64,000 nucleotides of DNA from CAVZAB01 sp963773155 (GCA_963773155.1 CAVZAB010000010.1:186001-250000); one strand, 5' to 3'; positions 44,996 through 53,901 are shown, counted from the first letter of the stretch. The notes: generated from the sequence alone by a model not told the origin. Program-made: numbers and translations.

Positions 44996-45871
44996 ATGAC
45001 CACAATGCTCATGTTCGTGCGGTTCACGCACTTTGCCTCGACAATGCTGCTCTTCGGCGCGAGTACATGTTTATGGGCGTTGGCGTCGACTGAACTCGCA
45101 AATCAACTGATCGGGCCCGTCGGACGAATTGCCTCCGCGACAATTTTATTTGTCGGGGGCACCGCCCTTCTCTGGCTTGGTCTTGAAGCCGGACTAATGG
45201 GAGGCGGATGGCACGCTGCCGTAAATCCTGACACCCTGGTGGGCGTCTTGACCGATACGGCGTTTGGGCGCGTGTGGCAATGGCGATTGTGTTTGATTAT
45301 CGTTCTCATCGCAGTGGCGACATTGAGCCGCCAATGGCGCTCGGCATTTGGCGTTCCCGCGTCGGCTCTGCTTTTGGCCAGTCTTGGCCTCGTCGGGCAT
45401 GCAAATATTCAGTCAGGCTTGACTGGGGCGCTGCATCGCACCAATGCGGTTATTCATATTTTCGCTGTGGGCGGCTGGCTCGGCGGTCTAGTGCCGCTCA
45501 TCCTTTGCCTTAGACTCTACGGCGATCCGCGACTGCGCAAGGAAATTGTCGACACTTTGCGGCGCTTCTCGGCGTGGGGCCATTGTATCGTTGCCCTCAT
45601 AGTCGTAAGCGGCGTCTTCAACACGGCACTTATGCTCGGAACGCGGCCGATAGATCTGTCGTCGTCCTATCAGCTTCTATTGGCTGCAAAGGTCGCCATA
45701 GTCGCACTCATGATTGCGATTGCTATTTTCAATCGCTATTTCCTGATACCTCGCCTCACGATTGATACCAAAGCAATGGCGTTACTTGCCAATAACACCG
45801 TCCGAGAGATCATCCTCGGTAGCGTCGCACTCGCCTTGGTGAGCATCATTGGCGTTCTTGAGCCCGTTTGA
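44996..45871 (+). CDS. copD: CopD family copper transport membrane protein
   Basis: Inner-membrane protein of 291 residues with about eight hydrophobic segments. ATG 44996 is used; ATG 45005 gives MLMFVRFTHFAS and is also possible. CopD-type histidines are in MFVRFTHFAS, LGLVGHANIQSG, LHRTNAVIHIFAVGGWLGGL and FSAWGHCIVALIVVSGVFN. It completes the copC-PCuAC-copD set, expected to move copper across the inner membrane. Confidence 0.9.
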   Translation: MTTMLMFVRFTHFASTMLLFGASTCLWALASTELANQLIGPVGRIASATILFVGGTALLWLGLEAGLMGGGWHAAVNPDTLVGVLTDTAFGRVWQWRLCLIIVLIAVATLSRQWRSAFGVPASALLLASLGLVGHANIQSGLTGALHRTNAVIHIFAVGGWLGGLVPLILCLRLYGDPRLRKEIVDTLRRFSAWGHCIVALIVVSGVFNTALMLGTRPIDLSSSYQLLLAAKVAIVALMIAIAIFNRYFLIPRLTIDTKAMALLANNTVREIILGSVALALVSIIGVLEPV

Positions 45872-45933
45872 AGTCGCCTTCGAAAACCAACGAAAGGCCG
45901 CCGATTATTTATGGGACCTCCGGTGGGCGCAAA

Positions 45934-46143
45934 CTACAGCGTGACTCCGCACCGTAACCCGATGACAGCGAGCATGAAAACCGCTCTCGACGCGATTGCG
46001 CTCTCGTGGGCTGCCGCAATAATGGTGAGATGGCGGACTGCCGGTTCAGCCCGTCGCGCTAAGGCCTCCCGTGACACACTTACCCATGAGAATATCATGG
46101 CAAACGCAAGCGCGTTAGCTGCGCAACGGGTTATCCGGCTCAT
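45934..46143 (-). CDS. small predicted exported protein
   Basis: A 69-codon frame with an excellent ribosome site (AGGAGG, five bases before ATG 46143) and a signal-peptide-like start: Arg, hydrophobic ANALAFAMIFSWVSVSREALA. The rest ends with a second hydrophobic stretch (ASRAVFMLAVIGLRCG). It is convergent with copD. I recognise no family. Confidence 0.45.
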   Translation of the reverse strand: MSRITRCAANALAFAMIFSWVSVSREALARRAEPAVRHLTIIAAAHESAIASRAVFMLAVIGLRCGVTL

Positions 46144-46595
46144 TCCAACCTCCTCTCAAAGTATTCGAAAGGAGGGCGCAATAGGTGCAATGCATCGAAG
46201 CCCGTCTCAATTCTCAATTGCCGGCGTTCGCCGCGCGGATTTTTCTCTCAACCCTCCTGGTTCAACCTCCTCCACACTATTGTTAAGCGACGCTGTCGAT
46301 GCCGATAATTTTTTTGAGATTGCACACGCGGACTTCTTAAATCGGTGGGCGGCCGCATAGTCGATCGGCACCTGGCGTCCTTGCCTCAAGCCTCTTCATC
46401 TGGGTTCAATCCTTGACCGTTTCCCCGTTCAATAGCCGCACCTTCATGCTCGCAAAATTCAAGAGATTGACCTCGATTACACTAGCGGCCATTTAGCTTC
46501 GTCGACCCATTCGCATTCAAGACCGCTTGAGAGCGCTTTACATACCAGTGCAGGCCCGCGGACCAATCGCTTTCAATCACAATAATGCTAGAAAA
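46144..46595. other. intergenic stretch without recognisable gene
   Basis: About 450 AT-richer bases upstream of the small exported gene. Short frames on both strands have no family resemblance. The part next to 46143 should hold its promoter, but I could not assign -35/-10 boxes with confidence. Confidence 0.4.
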
Positions 46596-46817
46596 TTATT
46601 GGGTACGCCTTTTCTGGTACGAGTGATGGGACTTGATGCTTTCTTGGCCAGCTTTCATCGATTTATGATGATTGGTGGAGTGCTTGTGGTGATGCGCTGC
46701 CCGGTGGAAGTCGTGAACTCCGGCCTTCTTAGAGTGCGTTTGGGCGTTAGCGATCGACGCATAGCCGCATGTTAACGGCACGCAAATTGCGATAGTTGTT
46801 GCTTTAATTTCAAACTC
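46596..46817 (-). CDS. small histidine-rich exported protein
   Basis: A 73-residue frame from ATG 46817 (a TTG 15 bases further upstream, with GAGGT eight bases before it, is an alternative). A signal peptide is likely (ATTIAICVPLTCGYASIANA), followed by a basic mature peptide with eleven His, including AAHHHKHSTNHHKS and KSHHSYQ. This composition suggests periplasmic binding of copper, nickel or zinc, and copper genes lie 700 bases away. No conserved domain is recognised, so the call rests on composition and signal peptide. Confidence 0.55.
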   Translation of the reverse strand, partial: EFEIKATTIAICVPLTCGYASIANAQTHSKKAGVHDFHRAAHHHKHSTNHHKSMKAGQESIKSHHSYQKRRTQ

Positions 46818-47044
46818 CATTGCCAAAGCCAAGACAGGTTACCTCAGCCTATCGCGAGGTGACTCTGGGGCGGCAACGAATCCGTTCAGCTAACTGCTCA
46901 CCATCACTAACAACTATATTTGCCAAGTCTGCTCAGTTGGATATGGCGTGAACTATCAACTATCTTTGGGTCTGGTCGCATTCGCCCGACCTGGTGCGTA
47001 ACCCTTAGCAAGAACGATGTCGGAGCGGAAAGGGAGAAGAGAAG

Positions 47045-47422
47045 ATGAGTGGCACCGCAAAGGCAGCTGAACTTGAAATTGCGCAGATCGCTGCGGTCTC
47101 GATTGAAGGCACCAGTGCCATTAAACTGCGCTTGCTCGATCAGGACAGGCGAGAATGGATCATTAAGCTGCCCTTCGAAGTTCTCTATGTCTGTCTACGA
47201 AGAGTCTCTGGCGACCGTGATCTCGTATTGTGCGCAGAAACTTTGGAGGATCATGCCAAAATTACTTACCCAAAGCGGTCATGGGAGTTCTTCCGAGACT
47301 CGGCGAGCCGCGAACCGACGTTTTCTTGCCGAACCGCGGATGGCTACGGCCTCGAAATTGGCTTTAATATCGACCCACTAACAGCGACGCCGACGGTCGC
47401 CGTCACAATCGCGGCGGGTTGA
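47045..47422 (+). CDS. hypothetical protein
   Basis: A 125-residue cytoplasmic-looking protein with a purine-rich ribosome site (GGGAGAAGAGAAG before ATG 47045). The composition is balanced, with predicted alternating strands (AIKLRLLDQDRREWIIKLPF, DLVLCAETLEDHAKI) and no membrane segment or metal motif. It ends 20 bases before the stop of the convergent exported-protein gene. No family recognised. Confidence 0.7.
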   Translation: MSGTAKAAELEIAQIAAVSIEGTSAIKLRLLDQDRREWIIKLPFEVLYVCLRRVSGDRDLVLCAETLEDHAKITYPKRSWEFFRDSASREPTFSCRTADGYGLEIGFNIDPLTATPTVAVTIAAG

Positions 47423-47442
47423 TCAAGATATTCAGTGCATTG

Positions 47443-47943
47443 CTACATTGCCGGGGCAGCAGCAATTGCAATGCGGTTCGAATCGGACCCACTGATCTGA
47501 ATAACGACTGGACCGGATGCGATTTCGAAGCGGACGCTTTTTCGGGCACCCTCGCAACCCGCCTTACCAGTGAAGGCGCTTGAGGCTACACGCTGGCCAT
47601 TCTGCACAACATCGATCCAGGCCTCCTCGGCGAGAGTGACTTGATAAGTGCCCGTATGGCCTGGCGCCAATATTGTCACAAGCCCTCCGAAGGACTCCGC
47701 CTTCTTCGGCGCGCGCTCGGGTGCAACAACATAGTGCACTGATTCCACCGGCTGCAGAACCAAACTGAAGGGTCCGTCCCCTGCCAGTTCTGCCCCGCTC
47801 GTGACAACAGGGAGATTGGTCGAGGAGAGCCATTCAACTTCTCGACGGACCGGCCAGCTGAACTGATCACAAGGCGATTGCGCTTCCGCTGCCCCACATG
47901 AGACGACCGTTGCCAGAAATGCTCCGACCAAGTTGCCGCGCAT
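47443..47943 (-). CDS. hypothetical exported protein downstream of molbindin
   Basis: A 166-residue protein with a signal peptide (LVGAFLATVVSCGAAEAQS) and a mature beta-rich domain (GHTGTYQVTLAEEAWIDVV, ASGPVVIQISGSDSNRIAI) containing two Cys. Its ATG overlaps the expected molbindin stop as TAATG, so it belongs to the leftward molybdate-controlled transcript. Function unknown. Confidence 0.78.
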   Translation of the reverse strand: MRGNLVGAFLATVVSCGAAEAQSPCDQFSWPVRREVEWLSSTNLPVVTSGAELAGDGPFSLVLQPVESVHYVVAPERAPKKAESFGGLVTILAPGHTGTYQVTLAEEAWIDVVQNGQRVASSAFTGKAGCEGARKSVRFEIASGPVVIQISGSDSNRIAIAAAPAM

Positions 47944-48150
47944 TAGTCAACCGCGACCATAACGTCCGATGCCTTAATTACGGCATAGGCCGTTTTGTCC
48001 CTTCTTGAGCTTCAATTCATCGACGGCCTCATTGGTGATAGAAGCGGTAATGATTGATCCGCCGATTTCGATCCGCACGTGGGCAGTGGTCTGACCCTTA
48101 CGCACCTCTTCAATGGTCCCCTTCACGATATTTCGCGCGCTGAGTTTCAT
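47943..48150 (-). pseudogene. molbindin (TOBE-domain molybdate-binding protein), frameshifted
   Basis: Starting at ATG 48150 the frame encodes a typical single-TOBE molbindin (MKLSARNIVKGTIEEVRKG, then QTTAHVRIEIGG and ASITNEAVDELKLKKG), but stops after 58 residues at 47974-47976. Restoring one base at the T4 run 47993-47996 (A-run on the coding strand) gives the expected family end TAYAVIKASDVMVAVD with a stop at 47943-47945 that overlaps the ATG of the next gene, strong evidence that this is the ancestral frame. Either a real one-base deletion or a homopolymer sequencing error. Confidence 0.8.
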
Positions 48151-48220
48151 ATCGAAGCTTCCTCTTCCCGGATGCAGTTGGATTAAGTTCTCGGCTGGGG
48201 TTTCCAGATCCGAAGATTAT

Positions 48221-48245
48221 CGTTATATAATTGCGGTGCATAACG
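48221..48245. promoter_or_regulatory. ModE-type molybdate operator
   Basis: CGTTATATAA...CATAACG: inverted arms CGTTAT (48221-48226) and ATAACG (48240-48245) separated by 13 bases closely match the E. coli modA operator (CGTTATAT-N10-ATAACG). It lies between molbindin (leftward, 71 bases away) and the rightward modABC unit, so molybdate-bound ModE could repress both. A ModE-like gene is at 53436. Confidence 0.75.
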
Positions 48246-48258
48246 CAAGGGTGCCTGA

Positions 48259-48669
48259 ATGGTGGTACACGCCTCACTGTCGTTGTCGGGAGATCACACG
48301 ACAGTGGATCGCACTTGGATCCGCTTGCTGGGGGCAGTAGTTAGTAAGGCGACCTGGCCGGTCGGTCCATCCTACAAAGCCGGCGGGGACCGCGCGTTGA
48401 CTTCGATGGAATACTCATTGGAATCGATCGATCTTTCGGACAACCGACCGATTACGTTGACGCGCAATCGCCAGGCGGCCGGGATTCTCAGCCTTGAACG
48501 CGATTGGGCCGATACCGAGCTCCACCGCGATCTCGCGAAGAAAAAGTCATTGGTGGTCTCGAGACCACCCAACTCCGGGAGAGCCGTGACATTGGGGCAC
48601 CGTGTTTTAGCGAAATTCGACGCTCAGAACGCCATTCTCGCTAGCGACTGCTCTGGAGACGTCCGATGA
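48259..48669 (+). CDS. possible leader gene between the ModE site and modA
   Basis: A 136-codon frame beginning 14 bases after the ModE operator and ending in an ATGA overlap with modA, so it occupies exactly the 5' part of the mod transcript. An internal ATG at 48409 begins the more protein-like part (MEYSLESIDLSDNRPITLTR, ILSLERDWADTELHRDLAKK). No good ribosome site precedes ATG 48259 and I recognise no family. It may be a real small gene, a decayed one, or an untranslated leader. Confidence 0.35.
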   Translation: MVVHASLSLSGDHTTVDRTWIRLLGAVVSKATWPVGPSYKAGGDRALTSMEYSLESIDLSDNRPITLTRNRQAAGILSLERDWADTELHRDLAKKKSLVVSRPPNSGRAVTLGHRVLAKFDAQNAILASDCSGDVR

Positions 48670-49433
48670 ATGTTTCTCGTTGGCAAGCGGTTACTTTTGC
48701 TTTTGTCCTCTTCGGCCTGGCCGTCTGCACTGTGGCCCAGGTCGCGATTGCCGGACAGGCAAGTGTCGCGGTCGCCGCCAATTTCACCGAAGCGGCCGAG
48801 GAGATTGCGGCGATCTTCGAAAAGCAGACTGGTCACCGCGCTGTTCTGAGCTTCGGTTCAAGTGGACAACTTTATACCCAGATCACTCAACATGCTCCCT
48901 TCGAGGTCTTTTTGTCGGCGGACGATGAACGTCCGATACTCGCGATCAAGGAAGGTTACGCCGTCGACAGCCGTTTCACTTATGCCATCGGCAAAATCGT
49001 TCTGTGGAGCAAGGACCCGCAGCTCGTGACTGGCGCGGATACGCTGAAACAATCGACGTTTCGCAAAATTGCCATTGCCAACCCCGCGGCAGCGCCATAT
49101 GGAGTAGCGGCTATCGAGGTGATGAAGGCATTGGGCGTTTATGACTCTCTGCAAGCCAAGATCGTTCAGGGCAATAGTATTGCGCAAACCTATCAATTCG
49201 TCGACACTCGCAATGCAGAACTTGGCTTCGTGGCACTTGCGCAAGTCATTTCTCGCACCGAGGGATCGCGATGGCTGGTTCCAGAGAACCTGTACATTCC
49301 CATACGACAAGACGCAGTGTTGTTGAAAACGGGACAAGACAACGAGGCTGCACGGGCCTTCTTCTCGTTCCTCAAGGGCCCAGAAGCGACACGCATCATA
49401 GAGGCGTTCGGCTATGGCACGCCGACAGATTGA
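48666..49433 (+). CDS. modA: molybdate ABC transporter substrate-binding protein
   Basis: Periplasmic molybdate/tungstate-binding protein of 255 residues with a signal peptide ending near VAIAGQA. Family marks: VAVAANFTEAAEEIAAIFE, LSFGSSGQLYTQITQHAPFE, VFLSADDERP, IANPAAAPYGVAAIEVM and the C-terminal AELGFVALAQVI. Its end overlaps modB by 20 bases. Confidence 0.96.
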   Translation: MNVSRWQAVTFAFVLFGLAVCTVAQVAIAGQASVAVAANFTEAAEEIAAIFEKQTGHRAVLSFGSSGQLYTQITQHAPFEVFLSADDERPILAIKEGYAVDSRFTYAIGKIVLWSKDPQLVTGADTLKQSTFRKIAIANPAAAPYGVAAIEVMKALGVYDSLQAKIVQGNSIAQTYQFVDTRNAELGFVALAQVISRTEGSRWLVPENLYIPIRQDAVLLKTGQDNEAARAFFSFLKGPEATRIIEAFGYGTPTD

Positions 49434-50127
49434 GGCCACACCATGGAGTTCTTTTGCCGAGCTCTGGCCGCCAATCCGCCTGACATTGGAACTTGCTGCC
49501 ATCTCAACAATGTTGTTGCTAGTCGTTGGGACGCCAATAGCCTGGTGGCTGGCGCGCTCAGGAGCGGTTTGGAAGGAGGCGGTTGCGGCGATTGTCTCGC
49601 TTCCGCTTGTTTTACCGCCGACTGTAATTGGATTTTATCTTCTTCTTTTCCTCGGGCCCAACGGTCCAGGTGGGTGGATTGCAAGACTTCAGGGTCAACG
49701 AACTTTGGCTTTCACCTTTGAAGGTCTGGTCATCGGATCGGTTCTCTATTCGATGCCGTTTGTTGTTCAACCGATCCGAAATGCGTTCGAGGCTTTCGGC
49801 GAACGACCGTTGGAGGTTGCCTCGACCTTGCGGGCGCGGCCCTGGGATGCGTTTTGGAGTGTCGCGCTTCCGTTAGCACGACCGGGTTTCCTGACCGCGG
49901 CTGTGCTCGGCTTCGCACACACAGTGGGCGAATTTGGTGTCATCCTCATGATTGGGGGCAACATTCCCGGAAAAACCAGGGTGCTCTCGATTGCGATTTT
50001 TGACTATGTGGAGACATTGCGATGGACGCCGGCTCACATTCTTTCGGCCGGCATGCTGGTTTTTTCATTCGTCGTCATTTTCACTATGATGGTCCTCGAA
50101 AAGCGTGTTGGGCGTGTCGGCATATGA
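49414..50127 (+). CDS. modB: molybdate ABC transporter permease
   Basis: Inner-membrane permease of 237 residues with the ModB-type sequence LVLPPTVIGFYLLLFLGPNG, SMPFVVQPIRNAFEAFG and the EAA-like loop EVASTLRARPWDAFWSVALP, then HTVGEFGVILMIGGNIPG. It overlaps modA upstream and modC downstream (ATGA). Confidence 0.96.
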   Translation: MARRQIEATPWSSFAELWPPIRLTLELAAISTMLLLVVGTPIAWWLARSGAVWKEAVAAIVSLPLVLPPTVIGFYLLLFLGPNGPGGWIARLQGQRTLAFTFEGLVIGSVLYSMPFVVQPIRNAFEAFGERPLEVASTLRARPWDAFWSVALPLARPGFLTAAVLGFAHTVGEFGVILMIGGNIPGKTRVLSIAIFDYVETLRWTPAHILSAGMLVFSFVVIFTMMVLEKRVGRVGI

Positions 50128-51218
50128 GCAGTGAAGGTTTGATTCGCGCGCGCCTTTGCGGGAACGTCGGCAAGTTCTCGCTCAATGCCACGTTCGAGAC
50201 ACCGGCCCAAGGCCTGACTGCTCTCTTCGGCCCCTCGGGTTGCGGCAAGACGACAGTGCTTCGTTGCGCGGCGGGGCTGCAGAATATGGCGAACGGTTTT
50301 TTTTCGGTGGGGGACGAAATTTGGCAAGACGGAAGTCATTTTCTACCTCCCTATCGGCGTCCAATTGGCTTCGTCTTCCAAGAGGCGAGCCTTTTTGCCC
50401 ACATGTCCGTGCGTCGAAATCTCCTCTATGGCCAGAGGAGGGCTGTCGCGGGCGGGGCTGCGTTGGGTGTGCAATTTGAAGAGGTTGTAGCACTTCTGGG
50501 AATTGAAGCGCTGTTAGAACGCTCGCCGCTTCGCCTGTCGGGCGGTGAACGACAAAGGGTTGCGGTTGGTCGGGCGTTGCTTTCGCAACCGAAACTGCTC
50601 CTAATGGATGAGCCACTCTCGGCGCTTGACCGCTTCACCAAGGAGGACATTCTCCCCTATCTGGAACGTTTGCATGCGAGCCTGGCAATACCCGTTCTCT
50701 ACGTCAGTCATGATATTGCAGAAGTCGAACGGCTCGCCGACTATATTGTCCTTCTCGACAAAGGGCAGGTCGTTGCCAGCGGCCCGCTGCACGATGTCCA
50801 GAACGACCCCGCATCGCCCCTGGCTCGGCTTCCAGATGCGGCGGTCAGCCTCTTGGGCAGCATAGTGGCGCAGGATACTGCTTATGGCCTTACGAAACTT
50901 AAGGTCCGGGGTGGAGATCTATTCGTGCCAGCAATCGATGGCTCCCCTGGCGACGTCAAACGCATTCGTATTATTGCTTCGGACGTCAGTCTTGCTAAGG
51001 GAGGCTCGAGCGACAGTACGATCCTAAACAGCTTACCCGCACGGATTATCTCAGCAGAGCGTCAGGGTCACTACCAGGTCAATGTTGTTATTGGGCTTGG
51101 CGCCGACGGAGCTGGAGAACGAGTCCTTTCGCATATCACGCGAAAATCCTGGGATAGTCTCCAACTTTCAAAGGGGAGCCAAGTCGGCGCTCAGATCAAG
51201 ACTGTTGCTCTCGCCTAA
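50124..51218 (+). CDS. modC: molybdate ABC transporter ATP-binding protein
   Basis: ATPase of 364 residues from ATG 50124 in an ATGA overlap with modB. Walker A GPSGCGKTTVLR, Q-loop GFVFQEASLF, signature LSGGERQRVAVGRALL, Walker B LLLMDEPLSALD, switch His YVSHDIAEVERLADYIV. The C-terminal 110 residues (from about 260) form the MOP/TOBE molybdate-sensing domain usual for ModC (LPARIISAERQGHYQVNVVI). Confidence 0.95.
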   Translation: MSSEGLIRARLCGNVGKFSLNATFETPAQGLTALFGPSGCGKTTVLRCAAGLQNMANGFFSVGDEIWQDGSHFLPPYRRPIGFVFQEASLFAHMSVRRNLLYGQRRAVAGGAALGVQFEEVVALLGIEALLERSPLRLSGGERQRVAVGRALLSQPKLLLMDEPLSALDRFTKEDILPYLERLHASLAIPVLYVSHDIAEVERLADYIVLLDKGQVVASGPLHDVQNDPASPLARLPDAAVSLLGSIVAQDTAYGLTKLKVRGGDLFVPAIDGSPGDVKRIRIIASDVSLAKGGSSDSTILNSLPARIISAERQGHYQVNVVIGLGADGAGERVLSHITRKSWDSLQLSKGSQVGAQIKTVALA

Positions 51219-51225
51219 GGAGACG

Positions 51226-51606
51226 TTACGCCGCGCGGATTGGTGGACCCGCCACATGAAGTTTCGCGACTTCATCATTGGTGAAAACACGACTCATGGT
51301 TAGGAAGCGAACGCCTTCCGGCGCCTCCAGGGAGAAGCCAGATCCACGGCCGGGTACCACATCGATGATCAGCTGGGTATGCTCCCAATACGCGAATTGC
51401 GCCGCGCCAATGTAGAAGTCACAGCCAGCAATACGGCCGAGATGTACATCCTGCTTGCCGACACGAAACTCCTTGGCCGGGTAGCACATTGGAGCGCTGC
51501 CGTCGCAGCATCCACCGGATTGATGAAACATCAGCGCGCCGTGCTTGGCGCGCAATATTTCAATCATTTTCGTGGCGGTTGGAGTGACCAATACGCGATC
51601 AACCAT
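51226..51606 (-). CDS. DUF779 family protein
   Basis: A 126-residue protein with the DUF779 signature: LRAKHGALMFHQSGGCCDGS, PMCYPAKEFRVGKQDVHLG and FYIGAAQFAYWEHTQLIIDV. Genes of this family usually accompany an acetaldehyde-type aldehyde dehydrogenase, as here (62 bases downstream of it). The CC pair suggests metal or redox chemistry, but the role is not established. Confidence 0.88.
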   Translation of the reverse strand: MVDRVLVTPTATKMIEILRAKHGALMFHQSGGCCDGSAPMCYPAKEFRVGKQDVHLGRIAGCDFYIGAAQFAYWEHTQLIIDVVPGRGSGFSLEAPEGVRFLTMSRVFTNDEVAKLHVAGPPIRAA

Positions 51607-51668
51607 GGAAAAACTCCACCCCGAGAGAAAGGAAGCGCGACGGCCTACCGCCGCGCCTTACATCTCGC

Positions 51669-53184
51669 TCAAAAGAACCCTAGTGCCTTGGTGCTGTAGC
51701 TCACTAGCAGGTTTTTGGTTTGCTGGTAATGGTCGAGCATTTTCAAATGGTTCTCACGACCAATACCAGACTGCTTGTAGCCACCAAACGCCGCATGCGC
51801 GGGATAGAGATGATAGCAATTTGTCCAAACGCGGCCGGCTTGGATGGCACGACCGAAGCGGTAGGCGCGGTTGATGTTGCGCGTCCACACGCCGGCACCC
51901 AGTCCGTAAAGCGTGTCATTGGCGATTGCTAGGGCGTCCTCTTCGGATTTAAAGGATGTTATCGACACGATAGGTCCGAAAATTTCCTCCTGGAAGACCC
52001 GCATTTTGTTGTTGCCCTCAAAGATGGTCGGCTCGACATAATAGCCATGTTCCAGCTCGCCGCTGCGCTGGGCGCGATTGCCGCCGAGCACAACCTTGGC
52101 GCCTTCCTTCTTGCCGATATCAATATACGACAGAATTTTCTCCAGTTGATCATTTGAGGCCTGCGCGCCAATCATCGTCGCGGCGTCTAGCGGGTGACCC
52201 TGTTTGATCTTTTTGACGCGCGAAACTGCCCGCTCCATAAATTTATCGTAGATTTTCGCGTCAACGAGCGCCCGGCTCGGGCAAGTGCAGACTTCCCCCT
52301 GGTTGAGGGCGAACATGGTAAAGCCCTCTAGGCACTTGTCGAAGAATTCATCGTCGGAATCCATAACATCGGCAAAGAAGATATTTGGCGACTTTCCCCC
52401 AAGTTCCAACGTTACCGGAATTATATTCTCTGAGGCATATTGCGTAGTGAGTCGACCAGTCGTGGTCTCCCCTGTGAAGGCAACCTTGGCGACACGGTTA
52501 CGCTGTGCCAGCGGTTTGCCAGCCTCAATACCAAAACCGTTTACGACATTTATCACACCTGGCGGCACGATATCGCCCAACAATTCCATCAGCGCAAGAA
52601 TGCTGACCGGGCTCTGTTCGGCTGGCTTGATCACAACGCAATTGCCCGCCGCCAGGGCCGGCGCCAATTTCCAGGTTGCCATCAGCAGCGGGAAATTCCA
52701 CGGAATGATTTGGGCGACAACGCCGAGCGGCTCCTGAAAATGATACGCGACCGTATCGTGATCGATCTCCGACAGACCCTGGGCTCGAATAACGCTCGCG
52801 AAATAGCGAAAATGATCAATCGCGAGCGGTAGGTCCGCGTGCGTCGTTTCGCGGATTGGCTTGCCATTGTCGAGGGTCTCGATCATCGCAATAACGGCAA
52901 GGTTTTTCTCGATCGTGTCCGCGATCTTGTTGACTATGGCTGACCGCTCTGCAACCGAAGTCTTGCCCCAAGCCACCTTTGCCTTGTGCGCGGAACTCGA
53001 GAGCCAGTTCGATATCTGCCGCGGTAGAGCGGGCCACGTGACATAGGGTCTTGCCGGTAATTGGGCTTGGATTGTCAAATTAACGGCCTTCCACCGGCGC
53101 CACCCATTTGCCGCCGATAAAATTATCGTAGCGCTTCTTGATTAGTAAGGTCTTGGACACCTGTTCGATTGCTTGATGATACAT
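51669..53184 (-). pseudogene. NAD-dependent aldehyde dehydrogenase with nonsense codon and frameshift at the N-terminus
   Basis: From ATG 53184 the expected acetaldehyde dehydrogenase N-terminus is read (LLIKKRYDNFIGGKWVAPVE), but codon 35 is TAA (53080-53082) where Tyr normally stands before FDNPSPITGK. The frame then continues (ARSTAADIELALE) until about 53000, where a frame change is needed to reach SAHKAKVAWGKTSVAERSA. From there the enzyme is intact: EPLGVVAQIIPWNFPLLMAT, VTLELGGKSPNIFFADV, and the catalytic Cys in NQGEVCTCPSRALV. Internal TTG 53078 would give a 469-residue protein with a foreign start. Loss of about 75 native residues probably impairs folding and NAD binding. Confidence 0.8.
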
Positions 53185-53435
53185 GTTGTCCACCCGTGGA
53201 TTAATTGTCGAGTGTCCATTCTAGCGTCGTTACCGATATATTTGACGGAATATTACGGCAAAATTTCCCACCCCAGGTGCTTTAGCTGGTCAACAAGGTG
53301 TCATGCTATAGGCAGCTGAAAATGACCGACTTTCTATATCAAGAGGCTCTGTTATGTCGACGAGTTAGTCTGCCTCTTGACGAAGGCGGAGGCTTCGCGT
53401 GTTCTTAGCCTGTTCATTCACCTCGCTTCGGGCCC

Positions 53436-53798
53436 ATGACAGAAATACGTCTCAGCATCCGACTCGATTTGCACGGCGGTGACCGCATTGGCCCCGGGAA
53501 GATCGCGCTCCTCGAAGCTATCAAGTCGACGGGCTCGATTTCGGCAGCGGCCCGGCAAATTGGAATGTCATATCGGCGGGCCTGGCTACTGGTCGAGCAA
53601 TTAAACGTTGCTTTGCAGGAGCCCGCCGTCACGGCTGTAACTGGCGGTCGTCAGGGTGGTGGTGCCGCCCTCACGCCGTGCGGGGAAAGCGTTATAGCAA
53701 TCTATCGTTCAATCGAGAAGATAGCACGATCATCGGCCCGGAAAGAGTTCAATGCAATGGGTAAATTGGCCCGAAGAAGACGGGTGATTCGGCCCTAG
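53436..53798 (+). CDS. single-domain ModE-like molybdenum regulator
   Basis: A 120-residue winged-helix protein matching the DNA-binding domain of ModE: RLDLHGGDRIGPGKIALLEA, STGSISAAARQIGMSYRRAW, and the wing VTGGRQGGGAALTPCGESVI. It lacks the TOBE sensor domains of full ModE, a known short form. It lies 5 kb from the ModE-type site and 2 kb from modC and is the likely regulator of both mod transcripts; molbindin or ModC could provide sensing. Basic tail KLARRRRVIRP. Confidence 0.88.
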   Translation: MTEIRLSIRLDLHGGDRIGPGKIALLEAIKSTGSISAAARQIGMSYRRAWLLVEQLNVALQEPAVTAVTGGRQGGGAALTPCGESVIAIYRSIEKIARSSARKEFNAMGKLARRRRVIRP

Positions 53799-53901
53799 AG
53801 CTGGATCTTTGCGGACTGCCGCCGTTCGATTTTCCTCGCTCGGTCTGCGTTGTCTCGGAACACGCACCGATCAAGTCGCGATAAGAGTTTTGAGTCGGCT
53901 A

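Noticed and set aside
53230..53290. Sigma-54-like TGGG...TTGC upstream of the aldehyde dehydrogenase gene
   Set aside because: The spacing between the GG and GC dinucleotides is 8 or 11, not the required 10, so it is not a credible -24/-12 promoter.
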